Below are positions 34,167 through 42,915 of a stretch of 64,000 nucleotides of DNA, one piece after another. Source of the DNA: an uncultured Clostridia bacterium (GTDB taxonomy: Bacteria > Bacillota > Clostridia > Christensenellales > Aristaeellaceae); assembly GCA_937894675.1 (NCBI GenBank), contig CALCQO010000002.1:209669-273668 (forward strand). The letters run 5' to 3'. Position numbers and translations under genes: made by a program. Under the pieces are notes generated by a model. It saw nothing but the letters and a program-made list of their open reading frames with translations. It did not search any database and was not told where the DNA came from. The stretch's first letter is position 1. Each line of letters begins with the position of its first letter.

Positions 34167-37100
34167 CTATTTGTCTTTGGGCTTGCGGTAGCGCAGATAC
34201 GCCGCGGCGCCCAGCACCAGCGCGCCCAGCAGCAACAGCAAGATCAGGGTAGGCATGCTGTCACCCGTGGGCGGCAGGGTCTGCTGGTTGGTGAACACCA
34301 TCTCTCCATCGTAGGGCACCCCGTCCTTTTCCAGGGAGACGGACGCCTTCAGCCGCTCGCCCTCCGCCCTGGTGGTTACTTTGACGGTGTACACGGTGGA
34401 ATCATAGGCAATACCGTCCTGCTGCCCCTGCCGCTCGGAAATGGTGTATACCCAGCCGCTGACTTCCTTGCTGAAGGTACGCTCAGGGAAGACAATGGCG
34501 CCGTCTTCGCCGTTCACCGCCTCGGCAAGCACCTGCCCATCCCCGCCCCGCAGCTCAAAGGTAAACTGTCCGGCTTGCAGCGCGCCGTTGCGCAGGGTTT
34601 TCTTAGCCGTTAGGGGTACCTGAACGGCCGGGTAGGACGGTGTTTCGGGCGGCGCGCTCTGCCCCTGATACTGGTTGGTAAACACCAGGCTGTCCGCCTT
34701 GGGGACGATAGACATCTGTCCATTGGAATCCACCTGCAAATCCCCAACCTCGATGCGGGTGTTCAGCTGATCGCCTTCATAGCGCGCGGTGACGCTGCCG
34801 TACTTAAGGGCAGCATCATACACCATGCCCGCCTCCCGCTCATCGGGTATCTGTTCGCCCACCGCGAAGAAATAGGCGATTTCCCCTAAATCCCTGAGCG
34901 CGAGGAAGTTGGAAAACTCCGCCACGCCGTTTTCATCGATGGCGGCGGTCACTTTGCGCAGTACATCGGGCACCGCCCGCACTTCCCCCGTCTGAGGGGA
35001 GACCAGTTCCGCCTTCATCGGGAAGAGCTCAAAGGTGAACTCGCCCGCCTTGGGAACGCGGGGCGTTCCTCCATCGGTGGTGCCTGGCGTAAGCGTTAGT
35101 TTTTTGGCAACTGGGATTATCAGCGGATCCGTACTGGTAGCGAGGTTGAAGAAGGTGAAGTGATCCACCGTTTCAGTAATCGGCTGTTTGGGGAGGGCCA
35201 AGCTGAAGAACTCGCCCCCGGGGGAGGGAATCTCGGTTATATCGTATACATGGGGGGTGCCGTCCGGCTTGTTCAGCGGAAATGGGCCGAAGGTACGCTC
35301 CTGCAAGCTTTCCTGCAAGCTGCCCTTCAGCTCAAATGTTTCAAAGGGCTGCTGGTCCTGCCATATCTGGAAGCGGGCTGTGAGACTAAGATCCTGCGCC
35401 GCCGAAAAATCCCACATCTTGACAAGCAGCAGGTAGCGGCCGATATACGCCGCGTTCCTGCGCAGCTGCAAAGCGCCGGTGCTCAGGGTAAAGGGCGCGG
35501 TATAACCAACACCATCCTGCACACGGACGACATGGTTGCCGCCAGGCACCGCGGTATCCGCCGCCACGCCGGAGAAGGAATGCTGGGGATAAGCGCCAAA
35601 GGCCGCCACATAGGTGCCCGCCTGAGGAACATCCAGCCGGTAGGAGCCATCCGCCTGGGTTACCGTTTCCAGGGGCTGGTTATCTGCCCCCAGCACTGGC
35701 TGCAGGGTCTGGGCGTCCAGCAGCCGCACCGTTACACCCGGGGCGAAGGTCTCCGCCCCAACACCGCCCGAGCCGTCCAGCAGACCGTTGCTGTTCATAT
35801 CCACATAGGCAAAGCCCAGGACGCTGAAGCCCGTAATCACCGCGGAGGACTGGTTGGATTCCATAAACTTCAGGCCGTCCTCGCTGACAGCAAAGGAGTT
35901 GAAAGCCTGTTTTCCCTGGAGCAGCACCGGCGTTTCCGGGGTCGGCTCCTGCTGCACAATGGCGCTGATGGGCACGGTTACGGAGGCCCCCGCCGGGATT
36001 TCCTGCTTGGTTATCAGCTTCACCGCCCGCACCAAGGATATCTCCTCCGCAGGCGGGGCAGCGCTCCACAGCTCGGCATTGCCCGTGTAGGTCCTGGTGG
36101 GCAAAACAGGCTCGGCGGTAGAATAGGAAACCTCCCACATCTCGGGATCCGCGGTAAGGGCTGCGCGCAGCAGCACATCAAACTGGGAGCCGCGCTCCAT
36201 CGGTTGGTTGTTGTTATCCACCTCCAGCCGCATATCTCCCTGACGGGGCAGGGTGTCCACCACCACAAGACCCGCGGGGATGGGGGTATCACGGTAGTTG
36301 CTGATGGTTAACTGATACTCCACCTCGCCGCCCGGCACCGCGTGCCCGTCGGAAAAGCCGAAGGCCTGATCCAAAGAGCCCTTCACCTGTTTGGTGCTGA
36401 TCAGCAGCTGATTGGGCTGCACCAGGACATCGGCGCTGGAGAAGAGCACCGGCTCCGTCACATTGCCGTCCTGATCCAAATCGTAGGTATCCAAAACATA
36501 GTCCGTCCCTTCGACGGGCGGGTTGCTCAGGCCGCTTTGCGCGCCGGGCAGAACCTGCTGGATGTCCGGGGAGCCTTCCCCATTGTTGCTCCAGGCCAGG
36601 AACGCCAGGTTGGTGGCGGTGCCTTTGGGCGCAAGCGGTCCCACGATGGCGTTGAAGGTAAAGTCGCCTGTCTGGAACAGGTCGCTGTTCATGGAGAACA
36701 GCAGGGCTGTGCGGCCGGTACCTCTGTAATTCTCTTCCACAATGGGGGTTATCGGGCTGCCGCTGCCGCTGGTGCCGTTCCTTGCGGAACCCTCCTCATA
36801 CAGAAAGCCTTCGGGCAGCAGGTCCACAATCACCTGGCCGTTGACGGTGTCCGGAGGGAGCAGATAGGCTGATGAGTAGATGGAGTAGGTAACCCTGGCG
36901 TTGGCCAGAAAGGGGGTGCCCGCAGGCTGGGGGTTCTGGACTCTTTTACTCATGGTGACGCGGGGATCATAGGGCTCAAAGAGCACCGCGGCGTCGTTGG
37001 CAAAGTCCAGTGTGTAGGGGGCAGTTTCCCCGGGCAGGGTAATATCAGGAAAAGTCACCTGGGCGGTCATGCTGTTGAACAGATAATCCTTCTCTGGCCC

Positions 37101-38543
37101 TGGTTTGGGATGGTGCTGGCTGACAGGGTCGGTAAAGGTTGTGAAAAAACTCAGCGACAATACGCCCGGATCGGTAATCGAGTTGGCGGTAACGAGGGTT
37201 GACCCGGGCGAAGTGCGGACGGAGATCTCTTTCGGATTCTCGTCCAGGGGGATGCGGGTATTGTCCCCCTGGTTCAGGTAGGTGATGGTGTCCCCATCCC
37301 AGGTTGTCACCGTCACATCCAATTGATAGGGCAGTACCTTTCTGATGCTGCTGAACATAAACCCGGTCATCTTCAGGCGTTCATCCTGCCCAAAGTCCCG
37401 CAGGGTGAAGGTCAAAGGAACATTGCGGGTCAGGTTGGTGATATCGATCCGGAAGGTTCTCCCCCATTGCTTCGCGGTTATCTGGTCGTAGATGGGAGAC
37501 CCGCCGCCTTCAGCGTACTTGAGAACCGTCGCCTTGGGCAATTGAGCGGTCAGATTGAAGGTAATGCTGTCCGTCAGCTGGGTTGCCGTTTCGCCGGCGC
37601 CCGGCTCCAGGGGCGAAAGGGTGATGGAAGCCGTGTTGGTGTGCTCGCCTATCTTCGCGCCGGGGTACAAAAGATGCAGGAAAGCGATGTCCTCATAGGA
37701 GCCCCGCAAAGTCCTCTGGGATTGGAAGGTAGCCACCCTGCTCTGGGCGTCATAGGTCCATTGGCTGTTTACATTGGCCACAAACTCCGCCTCCGGCGGC
37801 ACCGTCTCGGTGATGACAACATCATACACCCGGGTGCCTACGCCGTCAGCCAGCGTCCTGCCCACCCCTTCGGGGGGCGGAACATGGTACGCCTTGTACC
37901 CAAAGGACACATATTCGTTGTAGGTTGGATGAAGATAGCCTGGCTTTTCGGGATTCTCTATGCCGCCGACGATCGTCTGTCCATCGTGGGTCGTTGTGTA
38001 AAACGAACGATTGACGCGCATCCCTTTCAAAAAAGTGACCGGCAGCACATGGTAGGTAAGGGTCAGGCTGTCTGTCAGGGCAGGCTGCGCATCGCCGGGA
38101 ACATAAAACTTCACCTCAAAGGGCACCTGCTGGCCATCGGGCATCATGATGCCCAGGTTCGGGTCCTGGCCGGACTTGTAACCCGGTTTATATTCCAGAT
38201 AAAAAGCCATGTTGACGCCGCCGGATTCGCCGTCATGGGTGATGGTAAACTTGCGCAAACCATTGTCCACCGATTCTGTCTGGGTCCATCCCACCATATT
38301 TTCGGCGCTGACAGTCAAGGACTTGACCAGGTTGTCCGGAACCGTAATCTCCAGCCGCGCGTCCCGGGGCACAAAGGTGCCGCCCAGACGAATCATCATT
38401 TGGGATTGCTCGCCTGTGTACAATTCCACCGTATTGGGAAGGGAGGGCGATATTTCCAGCATGGGATCCGCCTGCGCCGCCAGTGCATGGGAAACCAGGA
38501 AAACCAGCAGAACACACGCCAGCAAAAGAAGTAGCCGTTTCAT
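34167..38543 (-). CDS. Large sortase-anchored surface protein (LPPTG)
   Basis: 1458 residues. An N-terminal signal peptide (MKRLLLLLACVLLVFLVSHALA) and a C-terminal sorting signal are present: LPPTG at 1423-1427, a hydrophobic helix and RYRKPKDK. Residues about 30-900 are beta-rich, with repeated DUF11-like elements (DTLPRQGDMRLEVDN, ISNYRDTPIPAGL). About 905-1020 match an SdrD B-type domain (VDMNSNGLLDGSGG, a calcium-loop type motif). Two Spy0128/FctA-like pilin domains follow, at about 1140-1270 and 1306-1415 (TAKKTLRNGALQAGQFTFEL), which often form isopeptide bonds. It is probably an adhesin or pilin-like stalk. No sortase gene is in this window. Confidence 0.88.
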   Translation of the reverse strand: MKRLLLLLACVLLVFLVSHALAAQADPMLEISPSLPNTVELYTGEQSQMMIRLGGTFVPRDARLEITVPDNLVKSLTVSAENMVGWTQTESVDNGLRKFTITHDGESGGVNMAFYLEYKPGYKSGQDPNLGIMMPDGQQVPFEVKFYVPGDAQPALTDSLTLTYHVLPVTFLKGMRVNRSFYTTTHDGQTIVGGIENPEKPGYLHPTYNEYVSFGYKAYHVPPPEGVGRTLADGVGTRVYDVVITETVPPEAEFVANVNSQWTYDAQSRVATFQSQRTLRGSYEDIAFLHLLYPGAKIGEHTNTASITLSPLEPGAGETATQLTDSITFNLTAQLPKATVLKYAEGGGSPIYDQITAKQWGRTFRIDITNLTRNVPLTFTLRDFGQDERLKMTGFMFSSIRKVLPYQLDVTVTTWDGDTITYLNQGDNTRIPLDENPKEISVRTSPGSTLVTANSITDPGVLSLSFFTTFTDPVSQHHPKPGPEKDYLFNSMTAQVTFPDITLPGETAPYTLDFANDAAVLFEPYDPRVTMSKRVQNPQPAGTPFLANARVTYSIYSSAYLLPPDTVNGQVIVDLLPEGFLYEEGSARNGTSGSGSPITPIVEENYRGTGRTALLFSMNSDLFQTGDFTFNAIVGPLAPKGTATNLAFLAWSNNGEGSPDIQQVLPGAQSGLSNPPVEGTDYVLDTYDLDQDGNVTEPVLFSSADVLVQPNQLLISTKQVKGSLDQAFGFSDGHAVPGGEVEYQLTISNYRDTPIPAGLVVVDTLPRQGDMRLEVDNNNQPMERGSQFDVLLRAALTADPEMWEVSYSTAEPVLPTRTYTGNAELWSAAPPAEEISLVRAVKLITKQEIPAGASVTVPISAIVQQEPTPETPVLLQGKQAFNSFAVSEDGLKFMESNQSSAVITGFSVLGFAYVDMNSNGLLDGSGGVGAETFAPGVTVRLLDAQTLQPVLGADNQPLETVTQADGSYRLDVPQAGTYVAAFGAYPQHSFSGVAADTAVPGGNHVVRVQDGVGYTAPFTLSTGALQLRRNAAYIGRYLLLVKMWDFSAAQDLSLTARFQIWQDQQPFETFELKGSLQESLQERTFGPFPLNKPDGTPHVYDITEIPSPGGEFFSLALPKQPITETVDHFTFFNLATSTDPLIIPVAKKLTLTPGTTDGGTPRVPKAGEFTFELFPMKAELVSPQTGEVRAVPDVLRKVTAAIDENGVAEFSNFLALRDLGEIAYFFAVGEQIPDEREAGMVYDAALKYGSVTARYEGDQLNTRIEVGDLQVDSNGQMSIVPKADSLVFTNQYQGQSAPPETPSYPAVQVPLTAKKTLRNGALQAGQFTFELRGGDGQVLAEAVNGEDGAIVFPERTFSKEVSGWVYTISERQGQQDGIAYDSTVYTVKVTTRAEGERLKASVSLEKDGVPYDGEMVFTNQQTLPPTGDSMPTLILLLLLGALVLGAAAYLRYRKPKDK

Positions 38544-38590
38544 ACAGGTCCCTCATTTCAAAAAAAGATTGATAAACTCTCTTAGTGTTT

Positions 38591-38619
38591 AGTATACCAA
38601 ACATCATGTCGGATGACAA
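38591..38619 (-). promoter_or_regulatory. Promoter of the surface-protein gene
   Basis: On the minus strand, TTGTCA (38614-38619), a 17-base spacer and TATACT (38591-38596). The leader of about 40 bases holds a run of eight or nine T before the ATGAGGG ribosome site. Confidence 0.8.
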
Positions 38620-38648
38620 CGATTATTTTCCGCCCCCAAAGCCCCCTT

Positions 38649-38875
38649 CTTCAGCTAAACCTAACAGCAAGGCACGAAGACGGACATGCGAGAAAGCCCA
38701 ACAATCGAAAGCCCGCTTTCGATTGAGTGGTGCCCTCTTCGCGTTCAAAAACCTGGGCGGCAAGGAGCCAAGACGGGCAGGCGAGGGAGCCCAACAATCG
38801 AAAGCCTGCTTTCGATTGAGAGGAGCCCTCCCGCAGCGGATGCTCCCGATGGACTTGTCCATCGGGTAAGAAGCG
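38649..38875 (+). repeat. Composite hairpin repeat HR4: tandem D modules and a variant E
   Basis: Two direct copies, about 93 bases apart, of a unit that contains AGCCCAACAATCG. Each has module D with arms CAATCGAAAG and CTTTCGATTG (38702-38725 and 38795-38818), with loops CCCG and CCTG. After the second D comes AGGAGCCCTCCCGCAG and a variant module E, arms CCCGATGGAC and GTCCATCGGG around TT (38845-38866). Compared with HR1, four pairs of that stem have changed together. A following AAGCGAAGGGCAGGGCGACGA resembles the start of F. Modules A, B, C and G are absent. Confidence 0.88.
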
Positions 38876-38895
38876 AAGGGCAGGGCGACGAAAGA

Positions 38896-38925
38896 GGGCT
38901 GCCGTGTTGTGACGCACGACAGCCC
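38896..38925 (-). terminator. Probable terminator hairpin of the mgl operon
   Basis: 11-bp stem with one mismatch, GGGCTGTCGTG / CACGGCAGCCC on the minus strand (38915-38925 and 38896-38906). The tail is TCTTTC, so the T tract is weak. Confidence 0.5.
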
Positions 38926-38985
38926 AGAAAGAAGGAGGAGAAACGGGCGATGTTGGTGGGGACGCTTGGGGGCTATGCCCTTGCT

Positions 38986-39144
38986 TCAGCGCGTCCCGAG
39001 GTAGATGGAGACCACCAGGGCGATGACCAGGACGGCGATGATGATGTCCAGCGCCCAGACGGGCAGCTTGACCTTGTCATACATGCGTTCCTTAAAGCCC
39101 TTCTGGGGCTCCGGGGACAGGCCCCTTTCGTTGTTTTCAGACAT
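38986..39144 (-). CDS. Small single-helix membrane protein, 52 residues, after mglC
   Basis: The start codon (39144) directly abuts the stop codon of mglC, so translation is probably coupled. The N-terminal half is charged and soluble (MSENNERGLSPEPQKGFKER), followed by a single hydrophobic helix at about residues 28-49 (ALDIIIAVLVIALVVSIYLG) and a final TR. I do not recognise a family. Its length and position suggest an accessory of the galactose permease, or a tail gene that was missed by length cut-offs in earlier annotations. Confidence 0.7.
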   Translation of the reverse strand: MSENNERGLSPEPQKGFKERMYDKVKLPVWALDIIIAVLVIALVVSIYLGTR

Positions 39145-40152
39145 TTATTTCTTGGCCAGGTATTTGCGCAGGTCCAGCGCGACGGCGATGATGATGACCA
39201 GGCCCTGCACGATGTAGGTGTAGTCGCTCTTAAGGCCCATGAACTGCATGGCGATCTTCAGGACTTCGAACACCAGCACGCCGATGAGGATGCCCGACAC
39301 CTTGCCCACGCCGCCGTTGACGGAGACGCCGCCGATGGTGCAGCCGGCGATGGCTTCCAGTTCGTAGCCCATGGCGGTGTTGACCGAGGCGCCGCCGGAT
39401 TTGGCCGCCAGCAGGAAGCCGCACAGGCCGTAGAGCATGGCTGCCAGGGTGTAGATGCGCACCTTGGTGCGGTTGACGTTGATGCCCGCCACTTCCGCCG
39501 CGGCTTCGTTGCCGCCGATGGCGTACATGTACTTGCCATGGCGCATTTTATTGTACAGCACCCACATGAAGGTGCCCACAGCCAGGGCGATGAGGGCGAT
39601 GTAGGAGACGATGGGGTTGCCGATGTAGCCGGTGGCCAGGGTGGTAAACTCCCTGCGCAAAGAGCCGATGGGCTGGGCGCCGGTGGATACCAGGGCGATG
39701 CCGTACACCAGGGTCTGCATGCCCAGTGTGGCGATGAAGGGGGGCACCTTGAAGAAGGCCACGACAGAGCCGTTGATGGCGCCAATCACAGCGCACACTG
39801 CCAGCACCACCAGCAGCACCACGAAAACGGGCAGCTCGGGGAGGCCGGGAATCATACGGTTCACATAGTCGGAGCGCTGCAGCATGATGGCGGCCATGCA
39901 GGCGGCAAAGCCCGCGACGCGGCCGGCGGACAGGTCGGTGCCCTTGGTAATCAAGCAGCCGGAAACGCCCACGGCGATGATAAAGCGGATGGCCGTGTTG
40001 CCCAGCAGGTTGCGGATGTTGCTCTCGCCTAAAAAGTTGGGGCGCAGGATGGAAACCACCACCGCCAGGATGAAAATGCCCAGGATGATGACGTTGTCCA
40101 TCAGCAGTTTGCTGATTTTCTTGCTTGTGGATTCTTTCGCTACAGATTGCAT
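39145..40152 (-). CDS. mglC: Galactose/methyl galactoside ABC transporter permease
   Basis: 335-residue permease of the ribose/galactose (BPD_transp_2) class with about eight to ten helices. Typical features are TKGTDLSAGRVAGF, the conserved NGSVVAFFKVPPFIATLGM and IGGNEAAAEVAGINV loop that contacts the ATPase. The ATG at 40152 has GGAG upstream. It is 13 bases downstream of mglA. Paralogues for ribose or xylose exist, and the galactose assignment rests on the binding protein of the operon. Confidence 0.92.
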   Translation of the reverse strand: MQSVAKESTSKKISKLLMDNVIILGIFILAVVVSILRPNFLGESNIRNLLGNTAIRFIIAVGVSGCLITKGTDLSAGRVAGFAACMAAIMLQRSDYVNRMIPGLPELPVFVVLLVVLAVCAVIGAINGSVVAFFKVPPFIATLGMQTLVYGIALVSTGAQPIGSLRREFTTLATGYIGNPIVSYIALIALAVGTFMWVLYNKMRHGKYMYAIGGNEAAAEVAGINVNRTKVRIYTLAAMLYGLCGFLLAAKSGGASVNTAMGYELEAIAGCTIGGVSVNGGVGKVSGILIGVLVFEVLKIAMQFMGLKSDYTYIVQGLVIIIAVALDLRKYLAKK

Positions 40153-40165
40153 GTTTCCCGCTCCT

Positions 40166-41680
40166 CTATTGCTCGAATTGTGTGGCCAGCGCCATGATGT
40201 TTTCCTGGGTCGCTTCTTCGCCGTCGATTTCCCCCGTCTTGCGGCCATCGCACATGACCAGGATGCGGTCACTCATGCCGATGAGCTCGGGCAATTCGGA
40301 AGAAATCATGATGATGGACTTGCCCTGGGCAGCCAGGCTGGCAATGATGGTGTAGATTTCGTACTTGGCGCCCACATCGATGCCGCGGGTGGGCTCATCC
40401 AGGATTAAAATGTCCGGGTCGTTGGCCAGCCAGCGGGAGATCAGCACCTTTTGCTGGTTGCCGCCCGAGAGAGAGGAGATGGGCGTCTTGGTGGAGGGGG
40501 TCTTGATGGACAGCTTGGCCACATTTTCTTTGACCAGTTCTTCAATCTTCCTCTCGTTCAGGAACAGCCCCGCTTCCAGGTAGCGGTCCAGGCTGGCGAC
40601 GGAGACATTGTCGCTGACGGGCAGGATGCCGAAAATGCCGGTGGCGCGGCGGTCTTCCGTCAGCATGGCGATGGAGCGCTGGATGGCGTCCCGGGGACGG
40701 GAAATCTTCAGCGGTTTGCCCTGATAGTACACAACGCCCTCGGTCTTGGAGCGCACCCCGAAGATGCCCTCCATCAGCTCGGTGCGCTGGGCGCCCACCA
40801 GGCCCGCCACCCCTAAAATCTCTCCCTTGCGGATGTTGAAAGACACATGCCGGAAGGAGCGGGGGTTGATGGAGGTGAAGTTGTCCACCTCGAAAATGAC
40901 TTCCCCGGGGGTGTTGGTGCGGGGCGGGTACAGATTGGTCAGTTCCCGGCCCACCATCTGGGTGATAATTTTATCGGTGGTCAAATCCTTCGCGTCCCAG
41001 GTGCCGATGTACTTGCCATCGCGCATGATGGTGACTTCGTCGGAAATGCGTAATATCTCGTCCATTTTGTGGCTGATGTAGACGATGGAGACGCCTTCAG
41101 CCTTCAGGGTGTTGATGATGTCAAACAGCGCTTCCACTTCCCTTTGGGACAGGGAGGAGGTGGGTTCGTCCAGGATCAGCACCTTGCAGTCCGCCGAAAC
41201 CGCCTTGGCGATTTCCACCAGCTGCATCTGGGACACGCTTAAAGAGCCCAGTTTATGACGGGGGTTGAAGGGCATATGGACCTTCTCTAAAAGTTCCTCC
41301 GTCTGCTTGTTCATTGTATCGTGGTCCACCACCGGCAGGAAGCCCAGCAGCTTCTTCATGGGGTAGCGGCCTACATAGATGTTTTCCGCCACGGAACGCT
41401 CGGTGATGGGCTGCAGCTCCTGATGCACCATGGCGATGCCCAGGTTCAGCGCGTGCAGGGGGTTGTTGATGGTTACCTTCTGGCCTTCGTAAAAAATCTG
41501 CCCCTCGTCCATCTTGTAGATGCCGAACATGCATTTCATCAGCGTGGACTTGCCGGCGCCGTTTTCTCCCATCAGGGCATGCACGGTGCCGGGGCGAAGC
41601 TTGAGGCTGACATTGTCCAGCGCCTTGACGCCGGGGAAGGATTTGGAGACACCGTGCATCTCCAGGCGGTATTCACTCAT
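40166..41680 (-). CDS. mglA: Galactose ABC transporter ATP-binding protein, two ATPase domains
   Basis: 504 residues with two ATPase halves. The first has Walker A GENGAGKSTLMK, signature LSVSQ, and Walker B ILDEPTSSLS. The second is of the degenerate type of sugar importers, with SLSGGNQQKV and ILDEPTRGIDVG. AGGAGG lies eight bases before the ATG at 41680. Such twin-domain ATPases serve monosaccharide importers with a single permease type, as found here. Confidence 0.94.
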   Translation of the reverse strand: MSEYRLEMHGVSKSFPGVKALDNVSLKLRPGTVHALMGENGAGKSTLMKCMFGIYKMDEGQIFYEGQKVTINNPLHALNLGIAMVHQELQPITERSVAENIYVGRYPMKKLLGFLPVVDHDTMNKQTEELLEKVHMPFNPRHKLGSLSVSQMQLVEIAKAVSADCKVLILDEPTSSLSQREVEALFDIINTLKAEGVSIVYISHKMDEILRISDEVTIMRDGKYIGTWDAKDLTTDKIITQMVGRELTNLYPPRTNTPGEVIFEVDNFTSINPRSFRHVSFNIRKGEILGVAGLVGAQRTELMEGIFGVRSKTEGVVYYQGKPLKISRPRDAIQRSIAMLTEDRRATGIFGILPVSDNVSVASLDRYLEAGLFLNERKIEELVKENVAKLSIKTPSTKTPISSLSGGNQQKVLISRWLANDPDILILDEPTRGIDVGAKYEIYTIIASLAAQGKSIIMISSELPELIGMSDRILVMCDGRKTGEIDGEEATQENIMALATQFEQ

Positions 41681-41720
41681 GCAAGAGCCTCCTAAAAAAA
41701 TAAGGGGGTACAATCAGGAA

Positions 41721-41750
41721 AAGGTGCGCGCGGTTGCCCGCGCGCACCTT
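41721..41750 (-). promoter_or_regulatory. Stable GNRA hairpin between mglB and mglA
   Basis: On the minus strand, a perfect 13-bp stem AAGGTGCGCGCGG / CCGCGCGCACCTT closed by a GCAA tetraloop. The tail has only four T. It starts 10 bases after the mglB stop. Such hairpins often stabilise the message of the binding protein or partly end transcription, giving more binding protein than transporter. Confidence 0.75.
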
Positions 41751-41759
41751 GAAAGGGAC

Positions 41760-42734
41760 TTACTGGGCCGGGGCGAATTCCGCGGCGTTTTCAGAGGTGA
41801 CTTTCACGTAGTCAACGGTGTAGTTCTTTTCGAGGGCTTCACCGGCGGCGGCTTTGACAGCAACGTCGCCCGCGGTGTGGCTCTGGCCGATGTGGTCGTT
41901 GAGCACGGTGCCGGTTACGCGGCCTTCCATGACCAGCTGAACAACTTCGGGCAGGGCGTCAACGCCAACCAGGTAGATGTCTTTGCCAACGGTGCGGCCG
42001 GCGGCTTCGATGGACTGCAGAGCGCCCAGGGCCATGCCGTCGTTGTTGCAGAAGATAACGTCGATTTCATTGCCGAACTGAGCCAGAGCGGTGGCGGACA
42101 GTTCCTGGCCCTTTTCCTGGGCCCAGTCGCCGCGCTGTTCGAACAGTTTGTTGACCTTCAGGCCGGCGTCTTCCAGGGCCTTGATGGAGAATTCGGTGCG
42201 GTACTGGGCATCCACGTTCTCGGGATCGCCAACGATCATGACATAGTCCACAGTGCCGTTGCCGTTGTAGTCGCCCTTGTTCTCGGTGGCGGCAATGATT
42301 TCACCCTGGAAGGTGCCGCTCTGACGGGCATCGGCGCCGACGTAGGCGATTTTGTCCCAAAGCTGCATGTCTTCGGCGGTGGGCTCACGGTTGATGAACA
42401 CGGTGGGGATGCCGGCGGCCTTCACCAGGTCGATGACGGTGGCGGCGGCGCTGGACTGCACCAGGTTGACGATGAGGACGTCGACCTTGTCAGCGATGAA
42501 GGAGTTAATCTGGTTGGTCTGCTCGGCCTGGTCATTTTTGCCGTCAACGACGGTGACTTCATGGCCCATGTCGGTCAGATACTTTTCCAGTTCGGTGCGG
42601 TACAGGGTCATGAAGTTGTCGTCGTATTTGTAGATGCAAACGCCAATCTTCAGGGGCTTGGTTTCGGCGGTGGCGACGGACGCGAGGCCCAGCACCATGG
42701 TCAGAACCAACAGGATGGATAACAGTTTCTTCAT
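41760..42734 (-). CDS. mglB: Galactose-binding protein of the ABC transporter
   Basis: 324-residue sugar-binding protein of the MglB/RbsB fold. A signal peptide (MKKLLSILLVLTMVLGLASVATA) precedes IGVCIYKYDDNFM, the sugar-contact FINREP and the calcium-loop region DYNGNGTVDYVMI, which resembles E. coli MglB. There is no lipobox cysteine, although a Gram-positive binding protein is normally a lipoprotein. The ATG at 42734 has AAGGAGAG upstream. It is the first gene of mglBAC. Confidence 0.92.
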   Translation of the reverse strand: MKKLLSILLVLTMVLGLASVATAETKPLKIGVCIYKYDDNFMTLYRTELEKYLTDMGHEVTVVDGKNDQAEQTNQINSFIADKVDVLIVNLVQSSAAATVIDLVKAAGIPTVFINREPTAEDMQLWDKIAYVGADARQSGTFQGEIIAATENKGDYNGNGTVDYVMIVGDPENVDAQYRTEFSIKALEDAGLKVNKLFEQRGDWAQEKGQELSATALAQFGNEIDVIFCNNDGMALGALQSIEAAGRTVGKDIYLVGVDALPEVVQLVMEGRVTGTVLNDHIGQSHTAGDVAVKAAAGEALEKNYTVDYVKVTSENAAEFAPAQ

Positions 42735-42785
42735 AGTAGACTCTCCTTGTTTGTATTGTGGCAGCATTGCTGCTCAGGTACATGC

Positions 42786-42814
42786 ATTATACGGCATACC
42801 CCCGGACAATTGAA
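42786..42814 (-). promoter_or_regulatory. Promoter of the mgl operon, weak -35
   Basis: On the minus strand, TATAAT (42786-42791), a 17-base spacer and TTCAAT (42809-42814). The good -10 box with a poor -35 box suits control by an activator, and an AraC-type response regulator is encoded divergently. Confidence 0.6.
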
Positions 42815-42868
42815 TGGGAATATTTCTGTAAAAGTATGAAAATCCTCTTTTCAGGGAAAAACGGAATG

Positions 42869-42897
42869 TTGACAGATGCCCCCGCTGTTGGGATAAT
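42869..42897 (+). promoter_or_regulatory. Promoter of the two-component system
   Basis: TTGACA (42869-42874), 17-base spacer, GATAAT (42892-42897). The predicted start near 42904 leaves a very short leader that contains AGAGGTGAAGG. Confidence 0.85.
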
Positions 42898-42915
42898 ACC
42901 CTAAGAGGTGAAGGC

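Noticed and set aside
34158..38534. Several plus-strand frames (such as 37323-38534) opposite the surface protein
   Set aside because: Antisense shadows without promoter, ribosome site or recognisable domains.
38649..38866. CRISPR-like array in the tandem D repeats
   Set aside because: Only two copies, each a perfect hairpin with 93-base period and similar spacers; no cas genes near.
38686..40032. 448-codon plus-strand frame through HR4 into mglC
   Set aside because: It starts in a hairpin repeat and runs antisense to the permease gene; no ribosome site and no family.
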